Below, one piece after another: positions 17,211 to 26,008 of a stretch of DNA of 57,821 nt; position 1 is the first letter of the stretch, and every line of letters starts with the position of its first letter. The DNA lies in NCBI GenBank assembly GCA_041655035.1, contig JBAZCN010000006.1:1-57821 (forward strand). The letters are read 5' to 3'. The notes under the pieces are model-generated. The model saw nothing but the letters and a program-made list of their open reading frames with translations. It was not told the origin of the DNA and made no database searches. The DNA is from NAT127 sp041655035 (GTDB lineage: Bacteria; Pseudomonadota; Gammaproteobacteria; Pseudomonadales; Porticoccaceae). Made by a program: the position numbers and the translations under genes.

Positions 17211-17709
17211 GATCGGCTCTCGCAATCGGGGGGCCGCTGCCTTCGGCAGGCGGGTTGGGGGTTTCGTAGGGAGGAGGGAAGCCGAGCCCGGTGATGATGC
17301 GGGTCTCCAGCGCTTCCATGATGTCGGCCTCGGTGTCGTCGGTATGGTCGTGGCCGAGCAGGTGGAGGGTGCCATGGACCAGCATATGGGCCCAGTGGGC
17401 ATCCAGGGTCTTGTCCTGTTCGACCGCTTCGCGGCTCACCACGGGGGCGCAGACCACCAGGTCGCCGAGCAGGGGAATGTCGATTTCATCGGGCAGCTCG
17501 GCGGGGAAGGACAGCACATTGGTGGGCCCGGGCTTGTGGCGGTAGAGGCCGTTGAGTTCGGCGCTCTCCGCCTCGTCGACGATGCGCACCGCCAGCTCAG
17601 CCTCCTCGCGCTGGCCGGCGAGGGCCGCCGCCACCCAGCGGCGCATGACCGCGGGGTCGGGAATGTCGTCGCTGGCGGAGGCGTTGTCGACGTCGACGGT
17701 GATGGTCAT
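17203..17709 (-). CDS. ybeY: Endoribonuclease YbeY (rRNA maturation)
   Basis: YbeY is a zinc-dependent endoribonuclease needed for 16S rRNA 3'-end maturation and ribosome quality control. The 168-residue protein contains the metal motif HGTLHLLGHDH and the upstream block PTNVLSFPAELPDE. The C-terminal 20 residues are a Pro-rich tail (PPYETPNPPAEGSGP) of no known function. It overlaps both neighbours: the start shares bases with the ybeZ end and the stop lies inside the ybeX start region. Confidence 0.96.
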   Translation of the reverse strand: MTITVDVDNASASDDIPDPAVMRRWVAAALAGQREEAELAVRIVDEAESAELNGLYRHKPGPTNVLSFPAELPDEIDIPLLGDLVVCAPVVSREAVEQDKTLDAHWAHMLVHGTLHLLGHDHTDDTEADIMEALETRIITGLGFPPPYETPNPPAEGSGPPIARADHE

Positions 17710-18737
17710 TGGTCGCCCTGGCGATCTTCATGGGCCTGGTAGGCGTCGACGATCTGTTGTACCAGAGGGTGGCGCACCACGTCCTTGGACAGAAAAAAGG
17801 TGAACGAGATGTCCTGGACGTCCTTGAGCACCTCGCAGACATGGACCAGTCCGGAGTGGGTGCCGCGGGGCAGGTCGATCTGGGACATGTCGCCGGTGAT
17901 CACCGCGGTGGAACCGAAGCCGATACGGGTGAGGAACATTTTCATCTGTTCGCGGGTTGTGTTCTGGCTCTCGTCGAGAATGATGTAGGAGTTGTTGAGT
18001 GTGCGCCCGCGCATGTAGGCCAGCGGGGCGATCTCGATCACGCCGCGCTCGATCAGCTTGCTCACGGTCTCGGTGCCGAGCATTTCGTAGAGCGCATCGT
18101 ACAGGGGCCGCAGGTAGGGATCCACCTTCTGCGACAGATCTCCCGGCAGAAAGCCGAGCTTTTCGCCGGCCTCCACCGCCGGGCGCACCAGCAGGATGCG
18201 CTCGACCTCATCGCGCAACAGGGATTCCACCGCACAGGCCACTGCCAGGTAGGTTTTGCCTGTGCCCGCCGGGCCGACGCCGAAATTGATGTCGTGGGTC
18301 TGGATCGCCCGCACATAGCGCTGCTGGTTGAGCCCGCGGGGCTTGACGTTGCCCTTCTTGGTGCGGACCACGGTGAAGCTTTCGACATTGGCGGGGGTGC
18401 CGTTGACGGTGGCGCCACTGCCGGTATTGAGGTTGGCGGTCGGTTGTTCCATACGCAACTCCAGGTCAGATTGTTGCAGGAAGAGGTGGACGGTATCGGG
18501 GGTGAGGGCGTCCCCGGCACAGGCTTCGTTATACAGGGTGCGCAGCAGATTGCCCGCCGCCTGGCTGTTGGCGGCATTGCCGTGGATCGCGAAGACGTTG
18601 CCCCGGTTGTGGATTTCGATGTTGAGGCGTTGCTCTATCTGGCGCAGATGCTGATCGAACTGGCCACAGAGGCAGGCGAGGCGACGGGAGTCGTTGGGTT
18701 CGAGAGTGATTGTCAGAGGCTCTGGGCTGGTATTCAA
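17706..18737 (-). CDS. ybeZ: PhoH-like ATPase YbeZ
   Basis: The 343-residue protein is a PhoH-family P-loop ATPase that partners YbeY in RNA metabolism. It shows Walker A GPAGTGKT, the conserved LVRPAVEAGEKLGFLPG block and Walker B YIILDESQNTT, with an N-terminal KH-like region (about residues 10-80). A TTG at 18737 is the only usable start: an in-frame TAG lies three codons upstream, no ATG occurs before the conserved ITLEPNDSRRLACLCGQ block, and the nearest Shine-Dalgarno (AAGGAG) is unusually far, about 15 bases. It precedes ybeY with a 4-base overlap. Confidence 0.92.
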   Translation of the reverse strand: MNTSPEPLTITLEPNDSRRLACLCGQFDQHLRQIEQRLNIEIHNRGNVFAIHGNAANSQAAGNLLRTLYNEACAGDALTPDTVHLFLQQSDLELRMEQPTANLNTGSGATVNGTPANVESFTVVRTKKGNVKPRGLNQQRYVRAIQTHDINFGVGPAGTGKTYLAVACAVESLLRDEVERILLVRPAVEAGEKLGFLPGDLSQKVDPYLRPLYDALYEMLGTETVSKLIERGVIEIAPLAYMRGRTLNNSYIILDESQNTTREQMKMFLTRIGFGSTAVITGDMSQIDLPRGTHSGLVHVCEVLKDVQDISFTFFLSKDVVRHPLVQQIVDAYQAHEDRQGDQ

Positions 18738-18957
18738 GCTGGACTACAACCGCTCCTTGCGGTGATGGCATTTGGCCAAAGCATAGCCATTTTGAGTGAC
18801 AGATAAAATACTTGGCAGGGGAATTTCTATATTAAAAAACAGTCAAATCGTGGTTTTGCTAGTTGAAAAAGCTATTAGGTCCGCCGCCATGAGGGGTTTT
18901 CGGCCGTGCCCTGGGGCCGCGGACGCCGCCTCGGGGCTGTCTGCCGGGCCCTTCCAG

Positions 18958-20298
18958 CTAGACCAGGGCGCCGCGCAGTGAGTGGGGCAGCGCCTCGGTA
19001 ATGGCCACGGTGGCGAAGTTGCCGATCAGTTGGTGGTCGTCGCTGCGGAAATTGACCACCCGGTTGTTTTCGGTGCGTCCCTGGAGTTGTCCCGGGTCCT
19101 TTTTCGAGATGCCGGTGACCAGCAGCCGCTGCGAGGTGCCGACCATGCGCCGGCTGATGGCCTGGGCATTTTGCTCGATGCGCGACTGAAGGATCTGCAA
19201 GCGCTGCTTTTTGACCTCTTCCGGGGTGTCGTCCGGCAGGTCGGCCGCGGGGGTACCGGGGCGGGCGCTGTACACGAAGCTGAACGAGGTATCGAAGCCG
19301 ATGTCCTCGATCAGCTTCATGGTGTCGGCAAAGTCTTTCTCCGTCTCTCCGGGGAAGCCGACGATAAAGTCCGAAGAAATACTGATATCCGGACGGATTT
19401 GCCGAAGTTTGCGGATTTTCGACTTGTATTCGAGGGTGGTATGGCCGCGCTTCATGGCCGCGAGGACGCGGTCGGAGCCACTTTGCACCGGCAGGTGCAG
19501 GTGGCTCACCAACTGCGGCAGGTAGGCGTAGACCTCGATCAGCGCCTCGGAGAACTCCACCGGATGGGAGGTGGTATAGCGGATCCGCTCGATGCCGTCG
19601 ATGGCGGCGACGTAGGGCAGCAATTCGGCGAAATCGCAGATGCGCCCGTCGGGCATTTCACCGCGGAAGGCGTTGACGTTCTGGCCCAGCAGGTTGACTT
19701 CCTTCACTCCCTGGCCGGCCAGATGGGCGATCTCCGCCAGCACATCGGCCACCGGGCGGCTGACTTCCTCGCCCCTGGTATAGGGTACGACACAAAAAGT
19801 GCAGTACTTCGAACAGCCTTCCATGATCGATACGAATGCCGAGACGCCGTCGGCCTCGGGTTGAGGCAGGTGATCGAATTTCTCGATCTCCGGAAAGCTG
19901 ATATCGACGATGGTGACACCGTTGCCCTGTCTGTGCTCGGCGATCATTTCCGGCAGGCGGTGCAGGGTCTGGGGGCCGAACACCAGGTCGACATAGGGCG
20001 CTCGCCGGGCGATGGCATCGCCTTCCTGGCTGGCCACACAGCCGCCGACACCGATCACCAGGTCGGGGTTCCGGTCTTTCAGCGCTTTCCAGCGGCCCAG
20101 TTGATGGAAGACTTTTTCCTGGGCTTTTTCACGGATGGAGCAGGTGTTGAGCAGCAGCACGTCGGCCTCGGCGGGGTCGTCGGTGGTGACCAGCTGATGG
20201 CTCTCGCCCAGCAGGTCGCGCATCCGCGCCGAGTCGTATTCGTTCATCTGGCACCCGTGGGTGACGATATGTAACTTCTTAACCGGCTTGTCGGTCAT
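18958..20298 (-). CDS. miaB: tRNA-2-methylthio-N6-dimethylallyladenosine synthase MiaB
   Basis: MiaB is a radical-SAM methylthiotransferase that modifies A37 of tRNAs reading UNN codons. The 446-residue protein has the N-terminal UPF0004 domain with three cluster cysteines (THGCQMNEYDS, NTCSIREKA, VGGCVASQ), the radical-SAM motif CSKYCTFC, and a C-terminal TRAM domain (about residues 380-446). It lies upstream of ybeZ on the same strand with a 220-base gap, as in E. coli. A -10-like TATAAT lies upstream at 20340-20335. tRNA-Phe, one of its substrates, is also encoded in this window. Confidence 0.97.
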   Translation of the reverse strand: MTDKPVKKLHIVTHGCQMNEYDSARMRDLLGESHQLVTTDDPAEADVLLLNTCSIREKAQEKVFHQLGRWKALKDRNPDLVIGVGGCVASQEGDAIARRAPYVDLVFGPQTLHRLPEMIAEHRQGNGVTIVDISFPEIEKFDHLPQPEADGVSAFVSIMEGCSKYCTFCVVPYTRGEEVSRPVADVLAEIAHLAGQGVKEVNLLGQNVNAFRGEMPDGRICDFAELLPYVAAIDGIERIRYTTSHPVEFSEALIEVYAYLPQLVSHLHLPVQSGSDRVLAAMKRGHTTLEYKSKIRKLRQIRPDISISSDFIVGFPGETEKDFADTMKLIEDIGFDTSFSFVYSARPGTPAADLPDDTPEEVKKQRLQILQSRIEQNAQAISRRMVGTSQRLLVTGISKKDPGQLQGRTENNRVVNFRSDDHQLIGNFATVAITEALPHSLRGALV

Positions 20299-20334
20299 GG
20301 CTGCTCATAAAACGATCAGATATGGAGGGGCGCC

Positions 20335-20340
20335 ATTATA
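20335..20340 (-). promoter_or_regulatory. Candidate -10 box of miaB
   Basis: The minus strand reads GCTATAATGG, a consensus TATAAT 36 bases before the miaB ATG. The -35 region is poor (TGGGTT at 17-bp spacing) and overlaps one arm of the 12-bp inverted repeat at 20359-20397. Confidence 0.55.
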
Positions 20341-20358
20341 GCGACGCCGTAGGCTAAA

Positions 20359-20397
20359 ACCCACTGTTGGATGACGGCGGGCGCCCCAACAGTGGGT
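20359..20397. repeat. Perfect 12-bp inverted repeat between divergent miaB and the DUF1820 gene
   Basis: The arms ACCCACTGTTGG (20359-20370) and CCAACAGTGGGT (20386-20397) are separated by 15 bases. It has no T-run. Its position across the two promoter regions suggests an operator or a 5' leader structure rather than a terminator. Confidence 0.6.
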
Positions 20398-20473
20398 GTG
20401 GTTAGGGGTTGGCGGAGTTTTGTGCTATCCTTGCGCCCCTTTTTTGTCAACCCCCGGGTGAGTTTCAAGCATC

Positions 20474-20809
20474 ATGGCAAAGGATCCGATCTACAAGATC
20501 ATTTTCCTCAATCAGGGGCAGATCTACGAAATCTATGTCCGCCAAGTCTACCAGAGCGATCTGTGGGGCTTTCTCGAGGCCGAGGAGTTCGTTTTTGGCG
20601 AGCGCACCCAGGTCATCGTCGATCCCTCGGAAGAAAGGCTGAAGACGGAGTTTGCCGACGTCAAACGCAGCTTTCTTCCTCTCCATTCCATCATCCGCAT
20701 CGACGAAGTCGAAAAGGAGGGGGCCGGCAAGATCTCCGACGCCAAGACCAGTGGCAACGTCGCCCAGTTCCCCTATCCGCCCATGGCACCCAAGCCGCGG
20801 ACGGAGTAG
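20474..20809 (+). CDS. DUF1820 family protein
   Basis: The 111-residue cytoplasmic protein starts MAKDPIYKIIFLNQGQIYEI, followed by YVRQVYQSDLWGFLEAEEF and a block rich in charged residues, which is the pattern of DUF1820 proteins from gammaproteobacteria. The fold is mostly beta with a disordered tail (QFPYPPMAPKPRTE). No biochemical role is established. It is divergent from miaB and the first of three co-oriented genes. Confidence 0.9.
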   Translation: MAKDPIYKIIFLNQGQIYEIYVRQVYQSDLWGFLEAEEFVFGERTQVIVDPSEERLKTEFADVKRSFLPLHSIIRIDEVEKEGAGKISDAKTSGNVAQFPYPPMAPKPRTE

Positions 20810-20926
20810 CCGTGCCAAAACGGCATGGCCCTGTGGGAAACGGCTTTATGAAAAACAGCCCCTGTGAAAACGGCCCGGTGGGAAAGCCAAAACGGGAAAC
20901 GTCGCCGACTTGAGGGCATATCGCTG

Positions 20927-21175
20927 ATGAAACTGCTGGCTGGCGCGCTGATTCTACTGCTGATCTATTTGTTCTACCCTTTTCGCGACCTCTACGTGAA
21001 GGACGATCCCTTCTCCGCCAGCTACGACCTGGTGGCCAAAGGCTTCTGGAGTCTCGAAGCCTGCGCCGGGGCTGCGAATGCCCAGCAGGCCAGCGATTTC
21101 CAGTGCCGCGAGCGGCGCTTGGGGGCGCAGTTGTTCGGCGACGGTTATGGGCAGCGCCGGGACAGAGGGGAGTGA
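20927..21175 (+). CDS. Small membrane-anchored protein of unknown function
   Basis: An ATG at 20927 gives 82 residues with an N-terminal membrane helix (LLAGALILLLIYLFYPF) and a soluble part with two cysteines (SLEACAGAA and DFQCRERRLG). The C-terminal end is polar. It lies 117 bases after the DUF1820 gene and its end adjoins the cmoM start, so it could be co-transcribed with cmoM. I recognise no family. The helix and the packing against cmoM argue that it is a real gene. Confidence 0.6.
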   Translation: MKLLAGALILLLIYLFYPFRDLYVKDDPFSASYDLVAKGFWSLEACAGAANAQQASDFQCRERRLGAQLFGDGYGQRRDRGE

Positions 21176-21181
21176 TGGCCG

Positions 21182-21991
21182 TTGACGCCCGGGGGTGAGA
21201 TCGGCGTAGACCGCAATTTCGACGATCTCGCCCGGCGTTTCCGCCGCAATGTCTACGACCGGCTCAAGGGCGATATCCGCCTCGCTGTGCTGCGTCGCGA
21301 CATGATGGAGTTCGTTCCAGGACTGGCCGGGGAGGCCGTCGACGGGGCCGCCGATCCGTTGCGGATTCTCGATGCCGGAGGCGGCCAGGGTCAGTTCTCG
21401 CTCACCCTGGCAGGGCTGGGCCACAATGTCGAGCTGTGCGATATCTCTGCCAATATGCTGGCCATGGCCCGGGAAAACCATGCCGCCGCCGGGCTTGCGG
21501 AGCGGGCGAGCTTCCACCATGAGTCCATCCAGTCGTTTTGCGCCCGCCAACCGCTACGGTTCGATGTAGTGCTGTGCCACGCGGTGCTGGAGTGGGTGGA
21601 GGACCCCCAGGCGCTGCTCGGCTATCTGCTCCAGGCGCTGAAGCCGGGCGGATTCCTGTCCCTCACCTTTTATAACGTCAATGGCCTGGTAATGAAGAAT
21701 CTGCTGCGCGCCAATTTCGATAAGGTGCTGGCGGAGGATTACCGGGGCTTTCGCGGCAGCCTGACGCCGGCCAATCCGCTGAACCCCGGGCAGGTGTTCG
21801 GCTGGCTGGCGGACCTGGGGTTGCCGGTGCTGTGCCACAGCGGCATCCGCTGTTTCCATGACTACCTGCTCGATCCGGCGCAGCGCAACCTGGCGCCGCA
21901 GGCCCAACTGGCACTGGAACTGCGCTTGTCGCGCGAGGACCCGTTTCGCGGCCTCGGGCGTTATATCCACCTGCTTACCCGCCGGCCCTAG
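21182..21991 (+). CDS. cmoM: tRNA 5-carboxymethoxyuridine methyltransferase CmoM
   Basis: CmoM methylates cmo5U34 to mcmo5U34 in certain tRNAs. The 269-residue protein begins with the CmoM pattern VDRNFDDLARRFRRNVYDRLKG, has the SAM-binding motif ILDAGGGQGQFSL and the motif VLCHAVLEWVEDP, and ends with GRYIHLLTRRP, a close match to the family's C-terminus. The start is a TTG at 21182 with GGGGAG nine bases upstream; the ATG at 21175 is out of frame and closes after seven codons. It converges on the LysR gene with a 4-base overlap. Confidence 0.92.
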   Translation: MTPGGEIGVDRNFDDLARRFRRNVYDRLKGDIRLAVLRRDMMEFVPGLAGEAVDGAADPLRILDAGGGQGQFSLTLAGLGHNVELCDISANMLAMARENHAAAGLAERASFHHESIQSFCARQPLRFDVVLCHAVLEWVEDPQALLGYLLQALKPGGFLSLTFYNVNGLVMKNLLRANFDKVLAEDYRGFRGSLTPANPLNPGQVFGWLADLGLPVLCHSGIRCFHDYLLDPAQRNLAPQAQLALELRLSREDPFRGLGRYIHLLTRRP

Positions 21992-22899
21992 GGTTCGTCA
22001 GTGTGACCATCGTGGCCACCCAGCGCGTCCCATAAAGCGCTGGCCACCGGTCCCGGGACCCGGCCACGGATACGGGCGGCGATGATGTCGACGTTGATGC
22101 CGCTGCCGAACTCCGGCAGCGATAGTTCCACCAGTTCGCCGCGATCCAGCTCCGCGCGCACCGCGGGTTCGGGCATCATGCCCCAGCCAAAGCCATTGCG
22201 GATCAGCGTCGCCATCAAGCCCTGGTTGTCGACCGCCCAGCTGCGCCCTCCGCGGTCGGCGCCAAAGCTGTGGGAGCGGTGACTGACCGGGCTGCGGAGC
22301 ACGATGTGGTTCCACAGCGACAAAAGATCGCGAGGTACCCCTCCCGGGTCGTGCCCGGCCAGCAGCGCCGGAGAAATGACGTTGACGAAGTGCATCCTGT
22401 CGAGTTCCCGGGTTTCGAGATCGTTGCCCTGGTAGTGATTGCTGGTGCTGGAGAACGGAGCAACCGAGATGTCCACCTTGCCTTCCACCAGCAGGTCCAG
22501 GCCATCGAGGGATTCCGCGTGGATGACCTCGATGCCGGTCTCCGGATAGCGGCTGTTGGCGATGTCCAGCAGCGCCAACAGGCGGGTGCCCCCGAGCATC
22601 GGCCAGTAGGCCAGATGCACCGTGGATTCCTGACCTTTTTCCAGCACCTGGGCGTACTCCCGCAGCCGCGCTTCGCAGCTCAGCAGGACTTCACATTGCT
22701 GGAGAAAATCCTTGCCGCGGGAAGTGAGGGCGACCCGGTAGGCACTGCGGTCGAACAATGCAAAACCGATTTTTTCCTCCAGCCGGCGAACAGACTGGCT
22801 GATGGCCGGCTGGGTCTTGAAGAGCGTCCGGGCTGCCGCGCGGATGCTGCCCGATTGGCTTACGGTCTTGGCGGTATGAATATCGGTGATAGAAAGCAT
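21988..22899 (-). CDS. LysR-family transcriptional regulator
   Basis: The 303-residue protein has the LysR winged-helix domain at its N-terminus (SGSIRAAARTLFKTQPAISQSVRRLEEKIG, in two parts) and a periplasmic-binding-like effector domain (about residues 90-295). It is divergently transcribed from the P450 gene across a 208-base gap that contains an operator-like palindrome, the classic arrangement for a LysR protein controlling its neighbour. The effector is unknown. Its base composition does not differ visibly from its neighbours. Confidence 0.92.
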   Translation of the reverse strand: MLSITDIHTAKTVSQSGSIRAAARTLFKTQPAISQSVRRLEEKIGFALFDRSAYRVALTSRGKDFLQQCEVLLSCEARLREYAQVLEKGQESTVHLAYWPMLGGTRLLALLDIANSRYPETGIEVIHAESLDGLDLLVEGKVDISVAPFSSTSNHYQGNDLETRELDRMHFVNVISPALLAGHDPGGVPRDLLSLWNHIVLRSPVSHRSHSFGADRGGRSWAVDNQGLMATLIRNGFGWGMMPEPAVRAELDRGELVELSLPEFGSGINVDIIAARIRGRVPGPVASALWDALGGHDGHTDEP

Positions 22900-22934
22900 G
22901 ATAATAAAAATGTTTCATTATGATTGAAAAAACA

Positions 22935-22950
22935 AGATATCAGCTTATCT
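22935..22950. promoter_or_regulatory. Candidate LysR operator (AGATA-N6-TATCT)
   Basis: A palindrome with five-base arms AGATA and TATCT around TCAGCT lies 36 bases from the LysR start in an AT-rich part of the gap shared with the P450 gene. The AT-rich surroundings (22900-22970) contrast with the GC-rich genome. It does not fit the strict T-N11-A rule, so binding is inference. Confidence 0.45.
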
Positions 22951-23107
22951 AAAATTGCTTTCTAATAATACCCTTTCAGGCGGCGTGGTTATCTTGGTGA
23001 GCCTTTCGTCGCCCGGCTTTGTGCACGGATCGCCCGCATCAGGGACGCCCCTGATGCCAAGCCCTAGCTCGACATCAACCAGACCATAACAACAGGAGCA
23101 GACCACC

Positions 23108-24331
23108 ATGACAGCCACAACCGCCGGCCCGATTCCGGATCACGTCCCCGCAGCGCTGATCGAGGCGAATTTTCCCCTTGTCGGCGGCCATTTCACCGAG
23201 GAAAACCCTTTCGACAGAATCGTCCCCGAGGCCTGCGAAGGGCCGGACATCGTCTACGTGCCCAATATGATGCAGGGCGGCCGCGCCCACAGCTGGGTGC
23301 TGCGTCGGCACGAGGATATCCAGGCGCTGTATCACGATGTCGAACATTTCTCCAACCGGGATTTCAGTGCTCTCGGCAAATTGATCGGCGAAACCTGGGA
23401 TCTGGTGCCAGCCGAACAGGACGCTCCGGAGCACACCTTTTATCGCCAGCTGCTCAACCCGATCTTTTCACCCGGCGCCATGGCCAGGATGGAGGAGGTG
23501 GTGCGCAAGGCCGCCCAGGACAGCCTGGCCGCGATCCGCGGCAGAACCGAATGCGACTATATCCACGACTTCGCCTTTCCCTTCCCTGTCGGGGTGATCC
23601 TCGACCTGATGGGGCTGCCGCGCTCGCGGATGAAGGAATTCCAGGAATGGGAGATGATGATCATCCAGTCCGGCGACCTGGAAGTGATCAAGCGCGGCAT
23701 CCGCAGTATCGCCGATTATCTGCGCGAGGTGATCGCGGAGCGCAAGCGTCATCCCGGGCAGGATCTCATCAGCTTTGCGATTACCGCGGAAGTGAATGGC
23801 CGCAAAATGAATGACGACGAGTTGATGGGCTATGCGTTCAACTTCTATCTAGGCGGGCTGGACACGGTCACCGCCCACACCGCCAATTTTGTCCGCCATT
23901 TGGCCACCCACCCGGAGCAGCAGCAGGAACTGCGCGCCCATCCCGAGAAAATCCGGGCGGCGGTCGAGGAGTTCATGCGGGCTTTCGCTGCGGTGACCAC
24001 CTACCGCACCTGCAGCAAGGAAATCACCATCCGTGGCGTAACCATCAAGCCCGGCGACAGGGTGGCGATGATCACAACCCTTGCCGGCCGCGATGCCCGG
24101 GTGTATGACAATCCTCACGAGGTTCGTTTCGACCGCAACCCGCGGCACGTATCCTTCGCGGTGGGCCCGCACCATTGCCTCGGCGTGCACCTCGCACGGC
24201 GTGAGCTGCGCATCGCTCTGGAAGAAACCTTCAAGGCTATTCCCCTGTTCCGCCTCAAGCCTGGTGTGCCGATCCAGTCGCAGGCCGGTGTCATCATCCA
24301 GCCGAGGAACCTGCCACTGGTATGGGACTGA
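23108..24331 (+). CDS. Cytochrome P450 (class I, P450cam-like)
   Basis: The 407-residue soluble P450 has the heme-binding loop FAVGPHHCLGVHLARRE with the thiolate Cys357, an I-helix with GGLDTVTAH holding the acid/alcohol pair for oxygen activation, and an ExxR motif in EEFMR. It lacks a membrane anchor. The organisation resembles CYP101-type enzymes that hydroxylate terpenes or other small hydrophobic compounds. No ferredoxin or ferredoxin reductase gene lies next to it, so electrons must come from a partner encoded elsewhere. The divergent LysR gene is its likely regulator. The substrate cannot be told from the sequence. Confidence 0.95.
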   Translation: MTATTAGPIPDHVPAALIEANFPLVGGHFTEENPFDRIVPEACEGPDIVYVPNMMQGGRAHSWVLRRHEDIQALYHDVEHFSNRDFSALGKLIGETWDLVPAEQDAPEHTFYRQLLNPIFSPGAMARMEEVVRKAAQDSLAAIRGRTECDYIHDFAFPFPVGVILDLMGLPRSRMKEFQEWEMMIIQSGDLEVIKRGIRSIADYLREVIAERKRHPGQDLISFAITAEVNGRKMNDDELMGYAFNFYLGGLDTVTAHTANFVRHLATHPEQQQELRAHPEKIRAAVEEFMRAFAAVTTYRTCSKEITIRGVTIKPGDRVAMITTLAGRDARVYDNPHEVRFDRNPRHVSFAVGPHHCLGVHLARRELRIALEETFKAIPLFRLKPGVPIQSQAGVIIQPRNLPLVWD

Positions 24332-24394
24332 TCCGCCGCCATGTCCGGTTTCCACGGCGCGCAGGCATCGCGAGGCCGCCGGCACCCCCTCGCT

Positions 24395-25786
24395 TCAATG
24401 GGAATGGCGCAATATCAGCGCCAGTGACAGGCTGACCAGGCGGGTCTGCATGTTGTCGGCGCGGCCCGGCAGGAGGATCGGGACGCGGGCGCCAAGCACG
24501 ATGCCGGCGCCGCCGGCGCCACCGAGGTAGCTCATCTGTTTCGACAGCATATGTCCTGTTTCCATGTCCGGCACCAGCAGGATGTCGGCCTGGCCGGCCA
24601 CCGGTGAGTGGATATGCTTGAGCAGGGCGGCATCCATCGAGATGGCGTCGTCGAAGGTCAGAGGCCCGTCGACCAGGGCCCCGCGGATCTGGCCGCGATC
24701 CGCCATCTTGCACAGCGCCGCGGCGTCGAGGGTCGACTGGACATGGGGAGCGACGGTTTCGAGCGCGGAGAGCACGGCGACCTTCGGCGTGGCGATGCCG
24801 ATGGTTTTGGCGAACTCGACGGTGTTCTGGATGATATCCCTCTTCTGTTCGAGAGTGGGGCGGATATTGACCGAGGTGTCGGTAATCAACAGCGGCCCGC
24901 GGTGGCCGGGTACGTCGAACACGAAGACGTGGCCCATGCGCCGCCCGATATTCAGCCCCGAGCCCCGGCGCACGATCGATGACATCAGGTCGCTGATGCT
25001 GATGGCGCCGCGCACGATGGTGTCGACCTCGTCGTTGAGGGCGAGATCGGTGGCTCGCTGGGCAGCGGCCATGGGGTGGGCGAGATCGATGATGTCGAAG
25101 CCGTTGAGGTCGATACCTGCCTCCTCGGCAGCGGCGGCAATTTGCGCCCGCGGGCCGATCAACAGCGGCTTGATCAGTTTCAGGCGCACGGCTTCCACCA
25201 CCGAGGCGAGAGAGCGCTTGTCCACCGGGTTGACCACCGCCGTCACCAGGGGGCCGTGCTGTTCGGCCAGTGCGCTGGCCTGGCTGGTGTAGCGGCTGAA
25301 CAGGGCGTGCTCGCGCACCTGGATATCCGGGATGGCCCAGCGCGGGCGGGAAATCTTGCGCGTCGGCGCCATCACTTCGGCGGTGCCGACGATGGCTTTC
25401 TGGGTGCCGTCCTTGATCACTTCGCAGTCCAATACCAGGCGGTGGTTTTCGAGGTGCTTTTCCCGCACGGTGACTTTCACCTGCACATGGTCGCCGACGC
25501 CGATGGGGCGCAGGAACTTCAGCGACTGGCTCATGTAGATGGCCCCCGGCCCCGGCAACTCGGTGCCCAGCACCGTGGAGATCAGCGACCCGCCCCACAT
25601 GCCGTGGGCAATGACCTCCTGGAAGCGGCTGTCGCGGGCATATTCCTCGTCGACATGGGCCGGGTTGACATCCCCGGACATGATCGCGAATAGTTTGATA
25701 TCCCGGTCGGTGAGTTCTTTTTCGAGGCTGGCGCTGTCGCCCACATTGATTTCGTCGAAGGTGCGGTTTTCGATGATGTTGGTCAT
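24395..25786 (-). CDS. MaoC-phosphate acetyl/butyryltransferase fusion protein
   Basis: The 463-residue protein joins an N-terminal MaoC-like hotdog domain (about residues 5-140, with SGDVNPAHVDEEYA and IAHGMWGGSL) to a C-terminal phosphotransacylase domain (about 160-460, with LITDTSVNIRPT and GGAGGAGIVLGARVPI). Such fusions are annotated as bifunctional enoyl-CoA hydratase/phosphate acetyltransferase. The combination suggests hydration of an enoyl-CoA and transfer of an acyl group to phosphate. No acetate or butyrate kinase gene is adjacent. The ATG at 25786 was chosen since the conserved domain begins directly after it. It converges on the P450 gene. Confidence 0.93.
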   Translation of the reverse strand: MTNIIENRTFDEINVGDSASLEKELTDRDIKLFAIMSGDVNPAHVDEEYARDSRFQEVIAHGMWGGSLISTVLGTELPGPGAIYMSQSLKFLRPIGVGDHVQVKVTVREKHLENHRLVLDCEVIKDGTQKAIVGTAEVMAPTRKISRPRWAIPDIQVREHALFSRYTSQASALAEQHGPLVTAVVNPVDKRSLASVVEAVRLKLIKPLLIGPRAQIAAAAEEAGIDLNGFDIIDLAHPMAAAQRATDLALNDEVDTIVRGAISISDLMSSIVRRGSGLNIGRRMGHVFVFDVPGHRGPLLITDTSVNIRPTLEQKRDIIQNTVEFAKTIGIATPKVAVLSALETVAPHVQSTLDAAALCKMADRGQIRGALVDGPLTFDDAISMDAALLKHIHSPVAGQADILLVPDMETGHMLSKQMSYLGGAGGAGIVLGARVPILLPGRADNMQTRLVSLSLALILRHSH

Positions 25787-26008
25787 GGTCTCGTCGTTCC
25801 GGTGCAGCGATATAGAGGATCCGGTCACAAAAATGTTCTGAACCGGACCCGCGGTGGTCGCCAATATTACACATTTAATGGTTTCATTAGAGCGCGTTTT
25901 ATTGATATGAATGCCGGTGGCTCGGCGGCTGGGATGCTACTCTTGCCTGCACAGCATCATCGGGTGGTACGTTTTTTGCCGTTCTATCACCGTTCAAGGA
26001 GTGAAACA
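25787..26008. promoter_or_regulatory. Divergent promoter region of the MaoC-PTA and yhiI genes
   Basis: This 222-base gap holds the promoters of both divergent operons. It includes an AT-rich stretch (25861-25910). CAAGGAG just before 26009 is the ribosome site of the exporter operon. I could not assign exact -35 and -10 boxes. Confidence 0.4.
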
